A stretch of 64,000 nt of DNA from positions 45,819,420 through 45,883,419 of the forward strand of contig NC_087247.1 in NCBI RefSeq assembly GCF_037042905.1. The letters run 5' to 3'. Position 1 is the first letter of the stretch. Every line of letters starts with the position of its first letter. Of the stretch, positions 1-10,465 are shown piece after piece. The DNA is from Lytechinus pictus (taxonomy: Eukaryota; Echinodermata; Echinoidea; Temnopleuroida; Toxopneustidae). The notes below the pieces were generated by a model. That model did not search any database and had not been told where the DNA came from. It worked only from the letters and a program-made list of their open reading frames with translations. A program made the position numbers and the translations under genes.

Positions 1-159
1 AGACTTGAAGATGATGATGGATCTTAACTTTTTAATGTAAATGGAAGAACGATGATATTCCAATCAAAATTTACCTATCCATATGAGCTATTCTTGGAAT
101 GCGTTCTGAATATAACCTAGAATAGATCCTTATTATTTGCTATCATTATCTATTGATAG
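1..159. other. Non-coding sequence upstream of gene A
   Basis: No coding signal is visible. The last bases (ctattgatag) look like a 3' splice acceptor placed directly before the ATG at 160. The equivalent position of the paralogue gene B (tctattcgcag before its ATG) is an even better acceptor. A 5' non-coding exon to the left of the window is therefore likely. Confidence 0.4.
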
Positions 160-1540
160 ATGGAGAGTCAATCATCAAAGCCGAGACAGATTACGATAGG
201 CATCTGTACATCAGCGTTAAAGTCCAACATCGAGGCTTTTATAGAGAAAGTCAAAAGTCTCCCCAATGTAGCAGTTAAATTTATTCAGCTACCATACAAT
301 GATTTAGACAGTTTTCGGCTTTCAAGTGAAGGACTGGATGGTGTGATAGTCTGTCATTCTATCAACAATCGTCGTTTTGCAATCACAGACGTCATGGATG
401 CACTCTATGACAAGTTCTTGCCTCATGTTCAAAATAAAATTGGTAAGTTAAATCAATAATTTTTGTTTGTCGTTAATATAAGAACACTTTTTGTGTGCGC
501 GTTTGTTTGCGTGTATAAAGTTAAAAATGTACGTCGAGTAAAATATAATTAAACCAATAAAAACAAACATAGAACAAACTGTAGAACGGAAACTCCGTTA
601 TTGATGTAATATAGGCGTATTATTCATTTTCATGTACATTATTGAAGATGAAATCAAAAGTTTTTTTCCGGTTAAGAAATGAAGCAAAGGTGTTTTTAAG
701 TGTCTAATTGAAAGGAAGGTTGGATAAGTCATTTAGGTTTTAATTAACGATTCTGTATATTTGTAATATGCAGGAAAGGAAAACGTCTGTGTTATTGCAC
801 ATGACTTTCGATGGCCCATGGGACCAACTGGATCCGCAAATCACACAAAGGTCAAGGAAACTTATATGGTCAGCTTCAAGAGAAATCAGTCTACAACCTT
901 TAAGTGTTCTAAACTGGCCATCATCTGTGGTAGTCTGGATAAACATGTGGAGGTGGATGAAACAGATTGGAAACATCTTCAAAACTTCGTTCTACAATGT
1001 CATGTTACGCGGAGCTGGATTGTCCATGTCTTGTCAACATCTCTGGCCCTCATTAAGTTTTTTGTCCATGTCTTGTCAACACCTCTAAGTATGATCATGA
1101 AGGTAATAGAGAGATATCTCCCTTGCCTCCATCGTATTTTAATGCACATTTACCAGGCCGCTGAAATTGTTTTCATTCCCGTCCATGATGACGACCTTCC
1201 CACAGTTCTGATATCCCGAGAAGCCCAAACTAGAATCACTATACCATGTATACGAATCATCGAATATATACTTCTGCTGTTGTGCAGTCCTGTCATTATC
1301 ATGTGTATGTTTGTAGATTGTATTTTTCAGCGGATATACCCCAATGATTCAGTCCATTCACTGTTAAAGTCATTCAAGAAAGATGTTATTAACAAAACCC
1401 TAGAAAGATCTGCAACCTACAAAGGTCTGTGCTGGACTGTACTCTGGATACCTTTTAACTTTACTTTCAATTTCTGTTCATTCAACCTTGGTAATATGCG
1501 TAGGCTGCTGCTGCTCTGTTTGTCAATATTTTGGAAATGA
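160..1540 (+). CDS. Gene A: two-exon gene of unrecognised family, predicted membrane-associated protein, 349 aa
   Basis: Exon 1 is 160-442 and exon 2 is 774-1540, joined across a 331-bp GT-AG intron (G|gtaagt ... atgcag|GA, phase 1). The start is ATG 160: an in-frame TAG lies immediately upstream and acceptor-like sequence abuts it. I do not recognise the family. Residues 10-106 read as alternating strands and helices (VTIG/ITIGICTS, VAVKFIQLP, GVIVCHSINN, NVCVIAHDF), resembling a flavodoxin- or TIR-like alpha/beta sheet; that fold is inference from pattern only. A second conserved block follows (FKCSKLAIICGSLDK, about residues 137-151). The C-terminal ~170 residues are hydrophobic, with a probable transmembrane segment IIEYILLLLCSPVIIMCMF near 256-274, and are not similar to gene B. 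An in-frame 42-bp duplication (VHVLST twice) starts at 1021 and 1063. The minus-strand paralogues at 10466-11638 and 53629-54792 have the same exon structure and the same exon 1 length (283 nt), which is the main evidence that this is a real gene. Confidence 0.62.
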
Positions 1541-1880
1541 AAGCAGTGTATATATATCTTAACCAGATTCATGGGGCGTTGATGAGAGAGAAAAGTGATA
1601 TCATCAGAGCGTGAATTATAGAGCTAAATATCCCAATATTCCATCACTGACATCATACACGGAATATTCATCCAATTTGGCGCCTCCAAGCTCCAATTTT
1701 CAAATAGTTATCCCAAACATTTTTTTTTCAAATGATTATCCCAAACCTTTTTTTATTATGTGTTTTAATTGTTTTGCAAATATAAATTTTTTCATCAAAA
1801 TATACTACATCCAATGATTTACCCGAATCAATCTCTGTATTTCTTATAAGCTTCACTTGGAATGAGGTGGCTACTTGTAG
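1541..1880. other. AT-rich non-coding stretch 3' of gene A
   Basis: Contains T-rich runs and no recognisable gene or repeat. It may hold the 3' UTR of gene A, but I see no convincing polyadenylation signal close to the stop. Confidence 0.4.
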
Positions 1881-2965
1881 AATTATACTTCTGTTCAATG
1901 TACCCCAGATAGCTTCAAAATGCTACAGCTCGTGTCGTCGCACTGTCAAATAAACGCTCACATATCATATTACTCAAATTTGGAATTCCCTGCATTGGCT
2001 GCCTAAAATGCCTATAGAGAATAGGATCATTTTTAAGATTCAAATTGTTGCTCGCTTTTCATTGCCTTCATGGATAAGGCAGACCAATACATTTCTAGAC
2101 GAACTACGGAAATATTATGTACCGTAAGGGCACTAGTATTCAACCCGTTTGGAGAGTTTCCTCAAATATATTGAAATATAGAATTTACCTGAATTTCAGA
2201 CCCGTCTTATTTCCAAGAGCAAATGCTGGTTATTCTTTATTTTTTTCTTCAACCAGTTGACTGTGTGCGCGGGTGATCGAATTATACGGCGACGGATTTT
2301 GGTACTAGTATTCAACCCGTCGGCACTAGCATTCAACCTAGCGATGAAAGATGGCCCTGTCTCTCAATCTGCCCTTGTCCCATCCGACTATGGACTAGAC
2401 CATTTGAGATGAGACCAAACAGGGAATTAATCAAAGCCAGAGACTTACATAGATCTAGATCTAATTTAGCAATCTAAACCCTTTTGAGATTTACTATCAA
2501 TCCTCACTAGGTTGAATACTAGTGCCATTCAGTGCAAAAGGCCATCGCCGCATAATTCGATCCTCCGCGCATAGCTAGTCGACAGATTGACAAAGAAAAT
2601 ACCGACAACAGATTACCCTGGAAATAACAAAGGTATGAAATTAAGATAAATTCCCTATTTCTAAATATTTTGGGGAATATGTCAAAATCTTTGAATTATG
2701 CCGGGTTGAATACTAGTACCCATACGGTAGGTCTCTTTGTTCTTCGACATCCAGTTCCCTTGTGGTTCCATACGTTTCAAAAACCTTGGGGAAAATTACT
2801 GTGGAGTAGACTTCCTAAAGAAAGCAAAAATTGTATCTCTTTTGAGTCCTTCATAGCATTCCTATATTTATTTCTTAATTATTTATGCGCCTTGATCACT
2901 CTACAGAGTGGATTTGGCGCTTTATTAGTCCGGTCCCAATCAACCGGTCACTGGTCACAATGTAT
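1881..2965 (+). pseudogene. CR1-like LINE remnant: 3' end of reverse transcriptase ORF
   Basis: The plus strand encodes the typical C-terminal tail of CR1/L2-type LINE ORF2. WNSLHWLPKM is at 1981-2010, preceded by LQNATARVVALS-like sequence. After an interruption come SLCSSTSSSLVVP-like sequence near 2732-2770 and the W..LPKE....C.SFESF motif near 2810-2850. Several frameshifts and stops are present, so it is dead. The interruption is a palindromic element at 2122-2727. The LINE remnant ends where the long duplicated unit begins (~2966). Confidence 0.7.
2122..2727. mobile_element. Palindromic MITE inserted in the CR1-like LINE
   Basis: The left end CCGTAAGGGCACTAGTATTC and the right end, read in reverse complement (CCGTATGGGTACTAGTATTC), form matching terminal inverted repeats. 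TA dinucleotides flank both ends (2120-2121 and 2728-2729), consistent with a TA target duplication. Inner copies of the ACTAGTATTCAACC motif occur near 2309, 2327 and (inverted) 2510. LINE reverse-transcriptase coding sequence resumes on the other side, which supports insertion. No ORF, hence non-autonomous. Confidence 0.7.
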
Positions 2966-4860
2966 AATGTATGACTAAGAAGTCATTTGGTAATCTGTTT
3001 ATCGGTTAAACGTAAACAATATCTATTTTCATCTTTTAGAAAGACGATGATACCCATGCACAGCCCCATAAATCTACATATAAAAAAGTGATAAACTCAC
3101 GACAACATATTGATCATAATTATCATAATAACTGCTGGCTGGGATCGAACCTCATATTATATTACTTCATTTTGATGTTTCAAATATCACTTAGTTACAA
3201 CCTGAATATTACTTTATAAAACATGTGTATTATCCTATCAACCTTGTTCTGCTCATTGTTGTTGTTGTTGTTTGGTTTTTAACGTCACTCTTATTCAAAA
3301 AATAATATATGCGCCGATCAAAATATCATACCAAATCAAAAAGGTTGTTTATTTTTATTATTTTCAGTAGATAAGACCTTACGTAATACTGTATATATAT
3401 TGTAAACATCACTTTCTCTTGTTCTCGTTATGCTTTCTAGAAGTTTATCCGGAAGTTTATGTGATCATTAATATGATGTTGAATATGTTAAACTGGAGGA
3501 TAATAAATGTTTGTTTGAATTGATTTGAGCTTTGTTTGAATTTTTTGTAAATGTCATGAAATCGCATGTGAATGTTGCTAGAAACAATTAAATCACGCTT
3601 TTGAAAAAAGGGTAGTTCAAAATAGCAGGAGGATCGCTTTTAACAGGCTATCTGTCGGAATGAAGTTTTGTTGACGAACTTCCACGCACAGACTTTATGT
3701 TACAATTCCTACTGTTAGGTAATCCGTGAAAACACGCAAGGGCCTGGAAATGATTTTTTAACAAAAAAGGGGGCGGTTCGTTCCCAAATGAAGTTGATTT
3801 GGGTATAATTTCCACATTTTAGCATATAAACCTAATTTTCAAGGCGCTTCAGCACCCCGCTTCTCAGGGCCATGATTAATGAAATTATTATACAGGATGT
3901 GAACTGTTACCCCTTCGCTGTTTTCTGTAGGCATCAAATTAAATAGCATATATAAATTTTTCGAGATATGCGATTTCCTTGGAAAAACAAGATACCGTCC
4001 GCCAAATGATGTCTTTGGTAATCTTTTCTTCAAATTTGTATATGCGTGAACAAGGATTTATATACATGATATAGGTGATATTAAATGAAATGGAGACTTT
4101 AAAACTTTTACAATGAAATAAATTCGTCAGTTACAGATAATTATGCGTATAGTTTTAGTGGGACGCGTATCAGTGGTATACTCTGCAGTCCGGTTTTACC
4201 AGGGCCAATGTAGAGGCTATTGTCTAGATCTGTGCGAAACATGGGCGGAAATCCCGGGGGGGGGGGGGGACAGGGGGACGCGTCCCACTACCCAAAATAG
4301 TAGGGGAACACAATATCAAATGTCCCCATAATATTATTGGTCTTTCATGATACAAATACATCATTCAAAATCCAAATAAAACGTGTATTTTGGACGAGAT
4401 GACCTTACTTTTTGGTGATAACCTTTTTTTTTTTTTTGCTTGTCAAATTTATTTTGGTCGAAATGACCTTACATTTGGGGGATAGCTTTTTTTTTTTTGC
4501 TTGTCAAATTTTCCAGCCCACTGACGTAAATCCGGTCTGAGAAGTGGGGGGGGGGGGGGGGGGGATAGCAATATATTCAGCTGAAAACTCAAAATTTTTG
4601 GGACACACCAAGCTGTATGTATACGGGGGTATATGACCTTGTACTATATCTTTCAGTTAAAGGTGTTTTTATAAGGTGTTTTTCGATAGTTATATTGTAA
4701 TGGATTTGTTGTGATAAAAACTACCGACTACAATTAATATTCAAATGCGAGCCAGCAAATTTTCAGTAGGTAGAAGAAAGAATGGTGTCCAGAAACCTCT
4801 TTCAAGTGGTGTGTAATTATCGCATTACGGGCTATTATACAGAGGTATCAAAGGTATTGC
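2966..4860. other. Non-coding repeat debris with G-runs
   Basis: No gene seen. It contains poly-G tracts and sequence like the ends of hAT-type elements: GGGCGGAAATCCCGGGG at about 4250, and CACTGACGTAAATCC at 4519 (CACTGGCGTAAATCC at 48083 in the right copy). The latter matches the terminal repeat of the element at 23763-25170, so a related, decayed copy probably starts here. The right-hand counterpart is 46,507-48,420. Confidence 0.5.
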
Positions 4861-5331
4861 TTTAAGCTACGCCTACCATTGTTCTCTTCATCAATTTCTT
4901 TACAATATTTAAATAAAAGAGTTGCCAAAGCTGTTGTACATTTTGTATACTTTCTCCCATACGTGTACTGTATCAAAGCAATACCTTTGATCCAGCTGAG
5001 GCATGGCGGCTTGTCATTGTTCAAAACCCACCTTCACCCGACAAAGGAAATTATAATTGGTATAGTGTCGAAAATTTGTCTATCTGACGGTCAGTCGGAT
5101 CGGGGTCACCCTTGCCACTAACCCGTCTCTGTGGTCTAGTGGTTAAGGCACCGGCGTTCAAAGCTGGGGGCCCGGGTTCGATTCCCGGCAGAGACATTTT
5201 TTCGGCATCACCAATTTTTCCAAAGGGTAGATAGCTCTGGGAAACCTTGATTTAAGCTACGCCTACCATTGTTCTCTTCATTCATTTCTTTACAATATTT
5301 AAATAAAAGAGTTGCCAAAGCTGTTGTACAT
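4861..5331. repeat. Pair of 81-bp direct repeats bracketing the tRNA-like gene
   Basis: 4861-4941 and 5251-5331 are nearly identical direct repeats (they start TTTAAGCTACGCCTACC and end GCTGTTGTACAT), 390 bp apart, with the tRNA-like sequence between them. The same arrangement occurs in the right copy at about 48417-48887. This looks like a segmental or transposition-derived duplication that captured the tRNA-like sequence. Confidence 0.75.
5125..5195 (+). tRNA. tRNA-like gene with UCA anticodon (left copy)
   Basis: The 71-nt sequence folds as a complete cloverleaf. The acceptor GTCTCTG pairs perfectly with CAGAGAC. The D region (GTCTAGTGGTTAAGGC) and T arm (CCGGG, loop TTCGATT, CCCGG) are canonical A- and B-box sequence. 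The anticodon stem is CCGGC/GCTGG with loop GTTCAAA, which puts TCA at positions 34-36; this would read UGA. The body resembles eukaryotic tRNA-Glu. It lacks the long variable arm and extended acceptor of tRNA-Sec, so it is either a suppressor-like tRNA, a mutated tRNA-Glu-type pseudogene or a SINE head. No intron; a CCA end is not encoded. Confidence 0.6.
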
Positions 5332-5390
5332 GTATAACTTCACACATTTATATATATACATGTATATTATATACATATAGATATATATAA

Positions 5391-5569
5391 TTTGTTGGTG
5401 AGATATGTGTCTCTTTCTCACGAGTCATATATATGTATGTATATATACATATATATGACTCGTGAGAAAGAGGTGAGATATGTGTCTCTTTCTCACGAGT
5501 CATATATATGTATGTATATATACATATGTATGACTCGTGAGAAAGAGACACATATCTCACCAACAAATT
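5391..5569. repeat. Compound inverted repeat (partly duplicated hairpin), left copy
   Basis: The sequence from TTTGTTGGTGAGATATGTG to its reverse complement CACATATCTCACCAACAAA contains two overlapping copies of a hairpin. In the right copy the same site is a single 102-bp hairpin. The centre is AT-rich. Probably a palindromic MITE that was internally duplicated here. Confidence 0.75.
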
Positions 5570-5570
5570 A

Positions 5571-6130
5571 ATGCGAGCGCGAAGTGCGAACTGAAATTTT
5601 TTGGTATACTGAACTGAAAACAGGAAAAAGGTACCTGTTTAGGATTGTTTGTAGTAAATCATGAGGAGGATCTCACTACACAGATAATGCGAGTGCCGAG
5701 AGCGAGCTGAATTGTTTAATATTCTGACCTGCAAGCTTGTTATTCTAAGCATTTTTGGTACGATTAAGATGGGTGTCTAAAATAACAATAGATACGAGCG
5801 CGAAACGCAAGCTGAACATTTTGATATTTCGATCTGAAAAAAATTGACAGTTTAATGGACGTTTTTGATAAAGAACAAGCTATATACCCAACAAAAGATT
5901 ATTGCAAATCGAAGCGGGAGTTCTTTTGAGGTTTAGAACTGAAAACGGGACATTCTGTTCACCTATTTAATCATGAAAAGTATGGGGTTTTGCTACAGAA
6001 ATGATGCGAGCGCGAAGCGCGAGCTGAAAATTTTTATATTCCAATCTGAAAAGCAGATATTTTGAGCACGATTTTTAATAAAGAACGAGATATGTATTTC
6101 AATCTCGCTTGCTGATTTATGTGTAACATT
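5571..6130. repeat. Degenerate ~105-bp tandem array with GCGAGCGCGAAGCGCGAGC motif (left copy)
   Basis: The phrase (A)TGCGAGCGCGAAGCGCGAG followed by CTGAAA recurs in decayed form near 5572, 5687, 5791 and 6004, each followed by AT-rich sequence and a 'gaaaa..gg/gacatt' phrase. Spacing is about 105-110 bp, with one unit eroded. The same array lies inside a hAT-like element at 23935-24560 and, in the right copy, at about 49093-49650. Confidence 0.7.
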
Positions 6131-7100
6131 ACAATCTTATTTTAATTTTGCACATGAGGAATTATTGGGGGGGGGGGAGGCAAAACGATATGTTTGCCCA
6201 CCCAATATATGTTCGCCCTCCTGCCCCCCCCCCCCCAGGATCGACGCCTCTGCCCCCACTCCGGAGTCGGAGGGACCGCATGCGTGTTCCCAAAATGTCC
6301 GATAAAGGGGTAGTTTTTCGCGGGACAAGTCCGGCCCGCGAATTGTAAAAAAAGGGGTGTATTTGACTTTTCACCCGGAGATTTCTTTAAAGGGGGGGGG
6401 GGGGTTCTCTCTATCTCTTTGGACTCCTGAGAAATTTAAAAAGGGGGTTATAAAATATCTTGAATATCACAGAAAAATTGATCAAATTCCTGAAATTGTC
6501 CTGCTAGTTTTGAAAGCTTGTGCTCCATCGTGACATCAGGGAACCTCTATTGTAATGACAGCTTACCTGAGGGTGAAGGGTGTGTGTGTGTGTGTGGGGA
6601 GGGGGTTGTCTGTCTCAGACATTGAGCAGTGTTCCAGATTTAGGGGGGTCTCCATGCAAGGCAGGAAAAGCCCGCGAAAGGGGGTTCAGAAATTTTGGCA
6701 GACATGAGATAGGGGGGTGCTTTCAAAGGGAGGGAACGAGCATATAGGCGTACCCTAAATAACACTGAGTGGGGGAGGGGGGGGGGGCGGGTTTTCACTT
6801 AAAGGACTATCACGATAGGATTTCTTCCGGTGGTTATATTGTAATAGATTTGTTGTGACGTAAACTGCTGAATAAAGGATTAATATCCAATGCGAGCGAG
6901 CGAAGCGACCGAGCAGGTTTTCAATAATTGGAAGACATGATAATCAAAATTCCTTCAAGGGGGTGTAATAATGGGAGAAAATACGGCGAGTGAGCGTAGT
7001 AAACGAGCCTTGAAAAAGTTGTTTCAGTCGTTTAAAATAATATTCATATATTACAAATGATGATAAGGGTAAATTTTCTATAACATTAACTTTAAAAGAA
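6131..7100. other. Non-coding G/C-tract-rich repeat debris
   Basis: Several runs of G or C, a GCGAGCGAGCGAAGCGACC-type motif near 6891 and a related one near 6984. Open frames here are short, disagree between the two unit copies and contain homopolymer-driven shifts, so none is called as a gene. The right counterpart is about 49,650-50,720. Confidence 0.5.
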
Positions 7101-7965
7101 AAGAGATACATAAAATGAGCAAATAGGGATTAAATATACAGTTAAAGGTAAGATGAGAATGAAATAAAATTGATAATGACTTTCGGGAAAAAGGGTGTCA
7201 TAGGAAAGGACCATAGGCCATCACAGGCCACAATATAATCTTCCAAAAAACGTGGAAATGGCATAATGATGCATATTATGAAAAGGAAAGATTTTGAATA
7301 ATCTTTAAGAGTATATATTGGGAGATGATACATTTCAAATTTTGAGCTAAATTTATAATTGAAATATTCATTACATTGTTGTGTCAATTAATGTGATTTA
7401 AAGTCCCCTATAAATGGATAAAATTGTAAAGAAGAGTGTTTCATTATTAACGGCATTAAGTTGATTTGAAATACTCTTTCCAAAACCAGATAACTTCAAG
7501 TATCTGATCACTTCATTTCCAGAGTGGTTGAAATAATTGACATGTAAGAAACAAGTGTGTGTATGTTTCAGCATCCTGTTTACAAAATAAGTATAGATTA
7601 TCTGATACAAAACTAACCTTGAATAATTTTATTATAAACAGATCCATGTTGGATCGTTGAGTCTTAATAAACCTTCAAACACACATGAATACACCACCCT
7701 CCCACCCGCCCGCGCGCACACACTTACATACGCCAACATTCATCTTACATCCTACAGGTTTATGTTATTTTCATTATTTGTTTTTATAATTAAATTCAGC
7801 CTTGAGAATCCTTGTTCTTGTGCCCCGGGTCTTGTGCCCATCATCCTCTAATTGATATAAGACTTAGCATGAGGCATTTTCATTATAAAGTCCCATAGAA
7901 AGAATCACCAGTAATTAATTTATCTAATAAAAAAATATTGATGAAGTATAATTATGATATTGTAT

Positions 7966-10329
7966 GTAATGTTAGTTACCAAAAACATGAACTTTTTTGT
8001 TCTCATTCGCCAGAAAAGAGCTTATATTACATGAAACCTGATAGAATTCCTCCTTAGGTAACACCCCTTCCTTCTACACCAAAATTTAAGATAGGCAAGT
8101 TACAATCACTTCACAGGGTACCATTAAATATGTGTAACGTCAGTTTCCAAGCGGAAATGTAACGTCAGTTACCGAGGTGTAATGTCAGTTACCATGATAA
8201 AACGATGGTTATCAATTAATAGGGAAATGCAAATGTGGTCAATTTCGTTGCGAAAAAAAAAATATTTACTTGTTAATAGTCTTTCACTTAGTTAAATCCC
8301 ACCAGTAGGAGCTTGCTATTGACTTTTAAAAAGTATGTAGGTCACATGGAATACTGTGCTACAGTTATTGTAAATTGTGTTATATGAAATTATGAAGTAA
8401 GTTGTATTCCTATTGGGCCAAAAAACAATATTATGAAATTAGTTTACATAATATAATGTACATGCCAAGTACATAATTGTTTGTATCAGGTAAAAAAAAA
8501 ATTTACTTTCGGGGGCTACTTTTCTCAATTTACTGCTTAAATCTGCAACATTGGATAAGTTTTAAACGGTGCAATGAAGGATGGTTTTCAGGGCCCCTTA
8601 AGTTAATTTCTAGGGTTCATTTGAGCACTTCGGGGCTAAATCGCCCCAACCCTCTTATAATTTCCCCCTGTATACCTGTTAATAGTTTCAGTTGTGTGAT
8701 ACGATTTTGTTTTTGGTGTACAAATAAAGATGAAAATTTAAATTTGGACAGCTCTGATCAATGTTGCATGGATCTGATACACATATAGTTCACAGTTTCA
8801 TTTTTGAAATTGGAGTTTATTTTTATTGACAGCTTAAAAAAAGAAATAAGCAAAGATATTGATTAAATGAAATATGAAGAAAATTGAAATCTGACAGATA
8901 TGAACAAGCATTGCTTGCACTAACCTGATTAGAAAGTCAATGAAACTGTAGTTACATGAAATTCGGGAGAGGGGTAGGAGAGGATACAGGCCTTAATTAA
9001 TTTCTGTCATTTATTGGGAGTTGAAGAAGGAAAAGGTAAAAAAAAATCAACATAAAACTGACGAATATAAAAATTGGGCGCATGATCAGAGAAATCTATG
9101 TGTAACTACCATGCAATATCAAATAACTATCGGAATATATGCATGTAGCTGCTATGCCCCCCCCCCCCCCCGAGTATGTAAGCATTTCTTCTTCTGATTA
9201 TTTGACGTAAATTATTATGATATTTTAAGCCTTAAATGTAGTATGATGGGGTGTCCAAACTTCGCGCACATTTCAAAAATATTCATCAGGCTTAAATTTT
9301 TTCACAAAATATTCATAATTTACACAAAACCAATTCAAGAAATAGTTACCACATTGACGGCAAGATCGTAAACTATAAAATCATGAACGAAAATGTAAAT
9401 TAGGTCAAGGGGATTTGCCGGTATCGCGATCTCAAAATTCTATTCCGATCGGCGAATGCGCGCTGTGCTGGAAAACCGTTCAGAAAAAGTGTGACCTAAC
9501 TTCGCGGACCAAAGTTTTTGTGGACATTTAAACAAAACTCAAGCTCAAAAAGTTAAATATTTATATCAGATTGATGGCAAAATGCTATAGAATCGGTTAG
9601 TACCACATTTAACTCATATTTTTGATGATTTCTGCTTGCAAAATGGTGATATCGTGATGCTTGTTGAGAATATCAGATTTCTTCAAAACGGGCGCTAACG
9701 GTGACAAATTTGCCGATCTTTTGCCAATATTTTCATGAATACTGAACTCATCCTAAAGAAACTTACACCAAAGGGTAATTTTAGGTCGCTTTTCACGTTG
9801 ATGATGTCAGATTTTAAGGATATTGGCTAGTTTTTTAGATAATGACCGTCCGCGAAGTATGGACACGCGCGAAGTTTGGACTTACTGCCATACATGTACA
9901 TTTAGTTTCAGTTACCTACATAATAAGATGTTCAAAGTAAAGAAAAAGAATTTAGAAAAACCGGGCTTTTTTAATTTAAATGTCCCAGGAACTCAGCTTT
10001 ACTGCCAAATCAAACACACTTTCAGGTGAAGCCTTGGACAGAAGATTTATGCAATGATTCCACACATTTTACTTCCACGGTTATCTCTATGGTAAATTTG
10101 TGAGTAATGTTAGTTACGTAATGTCAGTTACCAGCATGGTCGTGGAAAAATTATCATAGCCCCCAAAAGACAGTAACAAATTATTTAATATTTTGACATA
10201 TCTTAATCCAGTAACGAACGTATATTTACATATTCAAATAATCGCTCTATCCACTCAGGAACATGAGATATTTCAATTTTACTAAACACCCTAAAGTTGC
10301 TGTTTCTTTTTTGCGTAATGTCAGTTACC
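7966..10329 (+). repeat. Dispersed 15-bp motif GTAAYGTYAGTTACC, seven copies
   Basis: Near-identical copies start at 7966, 8134, 8159, 8179, 10104, 10118 and 10315, all in the same orientation and clustered at the two ends of a 2.4-kb interval. The motif is a near-palindrome (GTAA...TTAC). It is kept in the right copy (for example at about 51797 and 53270), where one left-side unit is missing. This may mark the subterminal repeats of an old DNA transposon; I cannot define its ends. Confidence 0.6.
9244..9890. mobile_element. 647-bp TIR element present only in the left unit
   Basis: Terminal inverted repeats share GTCCAAACTTCGCGC near both ends (left 9253; right in reverse complement near 9882). 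TA flanks both sides (9242-9243, 9891-9892). The right unit has the empty site: its sequence reads straight from ..AAATGTAG to TACATGTAC.. at about 53047. Internal CCGCGAAGT-type repeats are present and no coding ORF. Non-autonomous, with a TA target as in Tc1/mariner-like elements. Confidence 0.85.
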
Positions 10330-10392
10330 AACACATTTTTTGCTCGCTGAAGCGTAACAAAATCAATGTGGTTGCATGAAAGTTAATATCGC

Positions 10393-10398
10393 TTTATT
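10393..10398 (-). promoter_or_regulatory. Candidate polyadenylation signal of gene B, left copy
   Basis: AATAAA on the minus strand about 70 nt downstream of the gene B stop codon. It is kept at 53549-53554 in the right copy. Confidence 0.45.
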
Positions 10399-10465
10399 AA
10401 CTCTATGAAATGCAAACTACCATCATTATTTTGTAGGATGTGAGATACACACTATGAAATGTGTG

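Larger units (their letters stand above)
7101..10392. other. Non-coding spacer between repeat debris and gene B
   Basis: AT-rich. Apart from the GTAAYGTYAGTTACC motif cluster and the insertion at 9244-9890, I see nothing I can name. Short open frames (for example 8477-8788) shift frame between the two unit copies and are not supported. Confidence 0.5.

Noticed and set aside
5125-5195. Selenocysteine tRNA
   Set aside because: The anticodon position is TCA, but the 71-nt body has a 4-nt variable loop and 7-bp acceptor, unlike the ~90-nt tRNA-Sec.
6137-6374. Overlapping Gly/Pro-rich frames on both strands (also 49662-50003)
   Set aside because: They depend on poly-G/poly-C run lengths that differ between the two copies.
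8477-8788. 103-codon frame, with a similar one at 52287-52595
   Set aside because: The N-terminal halves are out of register through an indel, as expected for non-coding DNA.
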